Assembly: GCF_000003195.3 (NCBI RefSeq)
Contig: NC_012872.2
Coordinates: forward strand, 59,563,695 to 59,627,694
Length of the DNA: 64,000 nucleotides
Origin: Sorghum bicolor
Lineage: Eukaryota; Streptophyta; Magnoliopsida; Poales; Poaceae
Reading direction: 5' to 3'
The position numbers and the translations under genes are program-made. This document shows, one piece after another, positions 59,279 to 64,000 of this stretch. How positions within the stretch are numbered: position 1 is the stretch's first letter; each line of letters begins with the position of its first letter. The notes beneath the pieces are model-generated. The model worked only from the letters and a program-made list of their open reading frames with translations, had not been told where the DNA came from and ran no database searches.

Positions 59279-59827
59279 TCCATACAATTTGAAATGGAGG
59301 AATTACTTTTGATAGAGCTACTGCTGCATGAAGCGTGCGTCCGAACCAAAGCGCGAATGATAAAACAGGCTTGTGCATGAAGCGTGCGTCCGTGCCTAGG
59401 GACCTGCGGTTCGTCTCGCTCGCACATCGGCGGATGACACGTCGTGAGCGAGGAAAGGCCGTTTTTTTTTTCAGTTTTTTTTTTTCGAGATTGGGCCATT
59501 CATCCGTATTTCATTAAGAGGTTTAGCCGGGGCATGGGCATACGCGTATCTGCAGAATTACTGTTTACTTGAGCTAAAAAAAAGAATTACAAAATTGCTG
59601 CGTATTTATATGGAAACACTGACGGGCGCATTCACGCAGCTCCACTATGTACGCCAATTTCAGGAGGGATTTCTAGCTAACAGCATGTAGCATAACTTTT
59701 TAATGACACAATTTAACGCAATAAATAATCTCCATTCACATTAGAGTCTGTTTGCTGAAGTCACCGGCTAGCAGTGAGTGCACTTTGATTCTCCTGCCGT
59801 GCTGCAACAGGTCGAGCTGTGCCGAGC
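59279..59827. other. Region downstream of the LACS gene
   Basis: The phrase TGCATGAAGCGTGCGTCCG occurs twice (about 59326 and 59373), a short direct duplication. 59560-59827 probably holds the LACS 3' UTR. No other feature. Confidence 0.4.
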
Positions 59828-62800
59828 CTACTTCATGCTCTTGTACATACCGTCAATGATGCTCTGCGTGAAAAGCGACACAAAAACGCACACGAAGGTC
59901 AGCTTCACCAACATCAATAGTCCAAGCGACTTACTTGAAACTGCGCCCATACCTGATAGTGTTTCAGCAGCTGAGGCCGCTTCTTCTTGTACGTTGGGGT
60001 GATAAGATCGCGCTCCATGTCGAATGGTGCGGGGTCCAGATGAACAGCCCTGATGAGCTCGAAGCCTTTGAGCTGTTGCACCAGGATCAAGAGAATGACG
60101 ATGCGTCAGATCTAGTTGTGCGAGCAGCAATATCATTCTAAATAGATGGCGACAGTTTTGGTTTCGCTCTCATTACTTACCTTCTTTTCTTTCCCCATCT
60201 TTGTAAGTTCTCCCAAGACGAACTCTTTCGCTTTAGGGTCTTCGCATATCGTGGCAAAGTCTCCGGTTACCCCGTTCGACTCTGCCCAACGTTCCAGTGC
60301 TTGCTTGTTGGGGTTCACAACTGCAACCAGGCTTGACTCGAAGCTGTTGCCGTAGACCCAAATCTGAAGATACCATACCAATAATGATTTACACTTAGAA
60401 AATTAGTGGATAGATTATGGAGTTATTTGTAATCATTTGCTGCAGAACACTTGATTAAGTGTGTAGATGAAGGCTGTTTTGAGCTGTACCGAATCAACAC
60501 CAGGAGTTTGACCAAAGATGTTCTCCAGATTCTCAACCGCAACGTACTCTCCTTGTGAGAGCTTGAAAATGTTCTTCTTGCGGTCAATGATCTTCATGCT
60601 TCCGTCGGACTGCCACTCCCCAATGTCTCCTGCAGTAACAAATAGTAATATTTGACAGTGAACAACCGTTAGACGTGGAAAGATTTCTGCACTTCTGGAA
60701 AATTTCAAAGGTATTTCAGATGGCAAGTCAAATCAGGGTCTCTTTCAAGACAGTTATCAATGATCTTCCAGTAGTTAATGCACACCACAAAAATGTTGAC
60801 AAAGCAGGGCTATGAAAGCACCGGTTCACTTAGACATTTTCTTGACTGCCAGTGTTGCTGTTGCTGACAAGGACATGTTCCATCAGATGCTGCACGAATA
60901 CTGGAACAGGGATCGATGATACCTGTGTGGAACCAGCCATCGACCAAGACTTCGTTGGTTAGGTCCTCTCGCTTGTAGTACCCCGAGAACAAGGTGTCCC
61001 CTCTGATGCAAATTTCCCCACGAGGCATCTCGCTTGACAGTGCATCGTAACCCATCTCAGGGACAGATTCCAGGCGTACTTCGACGTATGGGACTGGAGG
61101 GCCGACAGTTCCCAGCATGGACATGTTGTTCGGCAAGGAAACAAAGGACCCAGCACAGGTTTCCGTGAGTCCTAGAGAGGGAGAAAAGCATAAGTGATTA
61201 AGATTATCAGACATTTTGGGCGACTGCTCAAAGTTTTATTTCATTGTCAATTTGGAGCTGTATATTTCGGTGTTGATGAGGATACCATATCCTTGAAGGA
61301 CATGGGAGCATGTCACCACACGCAGATACTCCTCAACATGTCTAGATAGGGGAGCTGCGCCAGATAGAATCAGGCGAACCCTTCCACCTAGTCCCCGTTT
61401 CACCTATATATATAGAATACAAAATAGCAAATCAAATAAGTAAATCAGTAGCAATAAGAGATCAATCTGACTTCTGAAAGACTGAAATCATAACTTCTCG
61501 CCATTTCATCATACCTTGGTGAAGACCAGTCTATCAAAGATTGCAGCAGCTTCTTCATGCTTGCTTCCCTTCAACATATTGCCTTGTTTGCTGCATAATC
61601 ATTTGCAGTAAAAGTTAAGAGTTTGATCACTCTTTAACTACTAAGTTGTACCTTGGTGCATATAATAAGATGTAAAAACAGCATTACTATTTGTAAGCAA
61701 CATTGAACAAGGTTTTCTTCAAGAAACCACCAGCTGTAACTTTATCTTGCAATCCTGAATCAGAGAAATAGAACATCAGTGTCTGGATTAATGTTTGAAT
61801 AACATAACAGTAATCAGATCTTTCGAAAACATAACAGTAATCAACATTGCTGCTATCTGCTAGAAGGTATGGTAAAAAATAATATTTAATCAAATTGCAG
61901 TATACCTCCATAAATTCTGTCCAGAACACGTGGAACAGCACAAAATACTGTTGGTTTGAGTTCTCCAATGTCTTCAACCAAGAGTTTGACATCCTGAAGC
62001 AGAATGCTTATTGATCAAATCGCGCTAATAAAAAAGGTAGCGAGTAATAGTATAGAACATGTATTTTGTATCCTTACCCCACGCCAAAATCCGATTGAAG
62101 CACCATGGCGAATGAACACCTCCTCAATCACCCGGTCAAAGATATGAGCAAGTGGAAGATATGAAATGTAAACATCATCCCCGTGAAGCTGATAGAACAA
62201 AATAAGATTTTTGTAAAAGAAAGAAACAATGCATTGGGATAGAACACAGAAACAAAATACGAATGGTCTACCTGCTCGTTTGAGTTGTTGAGGAACTCAT
62301 CTACTGCTGAAACAATGGTAACAATGCTCTTGTTCGAGATTAGTACTCCCTTGGGATCACCAGTTGTCCCACTGGTGTACATTATTGTGCATATGTCATC
62401 CTTTTCCTTGGGTGGAAGTTCAAACTTCTCTTCACCTCCCTGTTGTTAGAACAGAAAAGATTAATCTTTCTAACTGATATATCAAGTCATATTTCTTACA
62501 ATGATGCCACCAAAAATGTATAAGTTTGAAACAGAAAACATGCCTTAACACAAGTAGTATTCTTGTAACTAAGCATTTATTCATTCCATCTGTGATTTTT
62601 TCAGGAAGGGAGAACCTTACCAGTTGCAGAAACTCTTCCCATGAGTAGATGGACAAGCCATTCTGTTCAACTTTTTCCTTGTGCACGGGATCAACCTTAC
62701 CGAAGCTAACAATTGCTTTAAGCAAAATGAAAATGAATGAATATCAGTAAGTCATATCCACTACATTATAGCTTATCCACACATCCAGGAATTTTCTCAA

Positions 62801-63981
62801 ACTTACTCTTCAAATATTTGGTCGCGTTGGGAAATGTCTTGAGCATCTGAAAAGAACAATGAATTATTTGAAATGCCCAAACAAACAAGCTGGTACAAGG
62901 TATTCTCGCTAGATCAGGCAAGTTAAATGTACACTATGCTGTGGATTATTCTAATAAATCATCACGTACTATTTTGTTATCCTTTGAATATAAGGAAAAT
63001 GCAAATAATGATTTTAGATTCCTGCTGCAACATTCAAATGTTGTATGAGAAAAACTTATAGGTTTGAAATAGGTGATAAAAAAATGTCTTGTTTTTGTAA
63101 TAACAATTTATAAGTTGCTTTAAATTTTATACATATATGCTGACAAGGAGATATTATCAAAAGGCTCCAATAAAGAAGCATACCTCTCCAACTTTCTTTT
63201 CCTCAACAAAAGCAATTTGTACCTCTGCATGGCACAATACAAATTCTACTGCCCCAGCACCTACAGCCATAAAAGTTGACAGTAGATGAAGCAGACAATG
63301 TTATTAGCTTACCCAAACAGGATCTTTACATGCGTGCGTGTCAGCGTGTGTGACTGTACACATGTTGTGATTTGACAATTTGCTTTGTGAACATGATAAT
63401 TCTGAAGAATTTTCATTGCCCTATAGAAAAACAAAAAAGCTTACCAAGCGTGTCATACAGTGGAACACAGTAAATGCCATGGGCATTGCAGGCCTGAACA
63501 ATTAAGCAATGGAATGCATAAGCAACAAGTAAAAAAGGTGATAGCACTGTGAAAGTTGTGATATGGTCAATAAACAAAAAGCTGCAGAAATTTATTCATA
63601 AAAGACAGTAGACGTCTGGCATCTACATCGATAGAAATTCACACAAGCTTTTCTAGAAGCGTGTTATCCTCAAAAGGACCAAACAATTGACAAAGTCAAA
63701 ACTATGTGGTAAAGAAGAATTACTTTCCAATAAATTCCAGCATGCTATGTAACGTTGCTCTTGCCATCTTTTTCGTTTTTGGAACAAGAAAAGTTGTATC
63801 AATAGGACTTGTAGTTATGAGGCTAATAGCCTTTTCTTTTATTCAGCATCTGGTGATTACACAGTACCATCCTATGTTTCTAGTTGGGTTCCGGATATTG
63901 CTACTACTATAATAATAAGTGCACCTGCATACTGATGACCCACTCAGGAGAATTGGCTCCATAGATGCCGCACCGACCGCC
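59828..63981 (-). CDS. LACS: Long-chain acyl-CoA synthetase (LACS), 5' end outside window
   Basis: Activates C16-C18 fatty acids to acyl-CoA using ATP. Sixteen exons are visible in transcript order: 63981-63925, 63493-63445, 63260-63184, 62846-62807, 62715-62621, 62439-62272, 62188-62078, 61993-61906, 61754-61688, 61590-61515, 61403-61286, 61171-60923, 60629-60490, 60363-60181, 60072-59953, 59863-59828; 1674 nt, 557 residues plus stop, all phases agree. Motifs: AMP-binding YTSGTTGDPKGVLISNKS, LPLAHIFDRVIEE, YGLTETCAGS, DGWFHTGDIGEWQ, IIDRKKNIFKLSQGEYVAVE (fatty-acyl signature region), DMERDLITPTYKKKRPQLLK. It ends SIIDGMYKSMK with no SKL-type peroxisomal signal, so an ER/cytosolic clade (LACS3/4-like) is likely. 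About 100 N-terminal residues lie beyond the edge. Exon 13 ends TCG/GTACAG. Intact as far as seen. Confidence 0.95.
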
Positions 63982-64000
63982 CTGCAGACAATCATACATG

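Noticed and set aside
59326..59392. Two copies of TGCATGAAGCGTGCGTCCG as a regulatory array
   Set aside because: Only two copies in non-coding DNA downstream of LACS; more likely a small duplication.
59828..59863. Peroxisomal (LACS6/7-type) identity for LACS
   Set aside because: The C terminus is YKSMK, not an SKL-type signal. The N terminus is not visible, so a PTS2 cannot be excluded formally.
60470..60490. Extended LACS exon reading VDSVQLKTAF
   Set aside because: It lacks a donor at VQ. Splicing at TCG/GTACAG joins VDS to IWVYGNS as in the family.
63706..63912. 68-codon plus-strand frame near the right edge
   Set aside because: It lies in an intron of the LACS gene.

Overview
The window is nuclear DNA of a grass. 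Introns are short to medium and spliced by the GT-AG rule, some exons are very GC-rich, and transposons are dense. At least nine copies of one MITE family with ends near GGCCTTGTTTAGTT are present. That family is, from general knowledge, especially abundant in sorghum and its relatives, so a panicoid grass close to Sorghum is most likely. This is an inference from repeats and protein similarity; no search was run.

Five protein-coding genes look intact, and every exon junction I built keeps the reading frame. They are: TAF11, a TFIID subunit (12.9-15.2 kb, +); a DUF1639 protein (20.9-24.0 kb, -); a secreted or membrane DOMON plus cytochrome b561 protein (36.3-38.1 kb, -); a DRP1-type dynamin or phragmoplastin (47.6-54.5 kb, +, 16 exons); and a long-chain acyl-CoA synthetase (59.8 kb to the right edge, -, 5' end outside the window). 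A WSD1-like wax ester synthase/acyltransferase gene (40.5-45.8 kb, -) is clearly a pseudogene. Smaller gene pieces are a chloroplast phosphoglycerate kinase transit-peptide piece (0.9-1.1 kb), a class III lipase (PLA1-II) piece (55.4-55.7 kb) and a possible EMC7 first exon inside a Helitron (31.9 kb).

Layout: 0.3-9.6 kb is almost all transposons (a Harbinger-like element carrying the PGK piece, a nested LTR/hAT/CACTA block, a LINE remnant and a hAT MITE). From 9.6 to 12.9 kb is gene-poor with a long AT microsatellite. TAF11 and DUF1639 follow, separated by about 5.6 kb with little recognisable content. From 25 to 34 kb is a transposon-rich gap with two good nesting cases: a MITE split by about 2.3 kb of later insertions, and a 9-bp-TSD foldback element whose right arm is cut cleanly by a 2.55 kb Helitron. 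From 36 to 64 kb is gene-rich, with b561, the WSD pseudogene, DRP1 and LACS interrupted by MITEs and LINE fragments.

The genes do not form a pathway: transcription initiation, an unknown nuclear-type protein, trans-membrane electron transfer, membrane scission at the cell plate, and fatty acid activation. WSD and LACS both act in acyl-lipid or wax chemistry, but one is dead and they are not adjacent. I found no CRISPR array, operon, tRNA or rRNA gene, and no convincing new biological system. The most notable signals are transposon nesting and gene-fragment capture, a GC-AG intron in TAF11, and a displaced start codon in DRP1.
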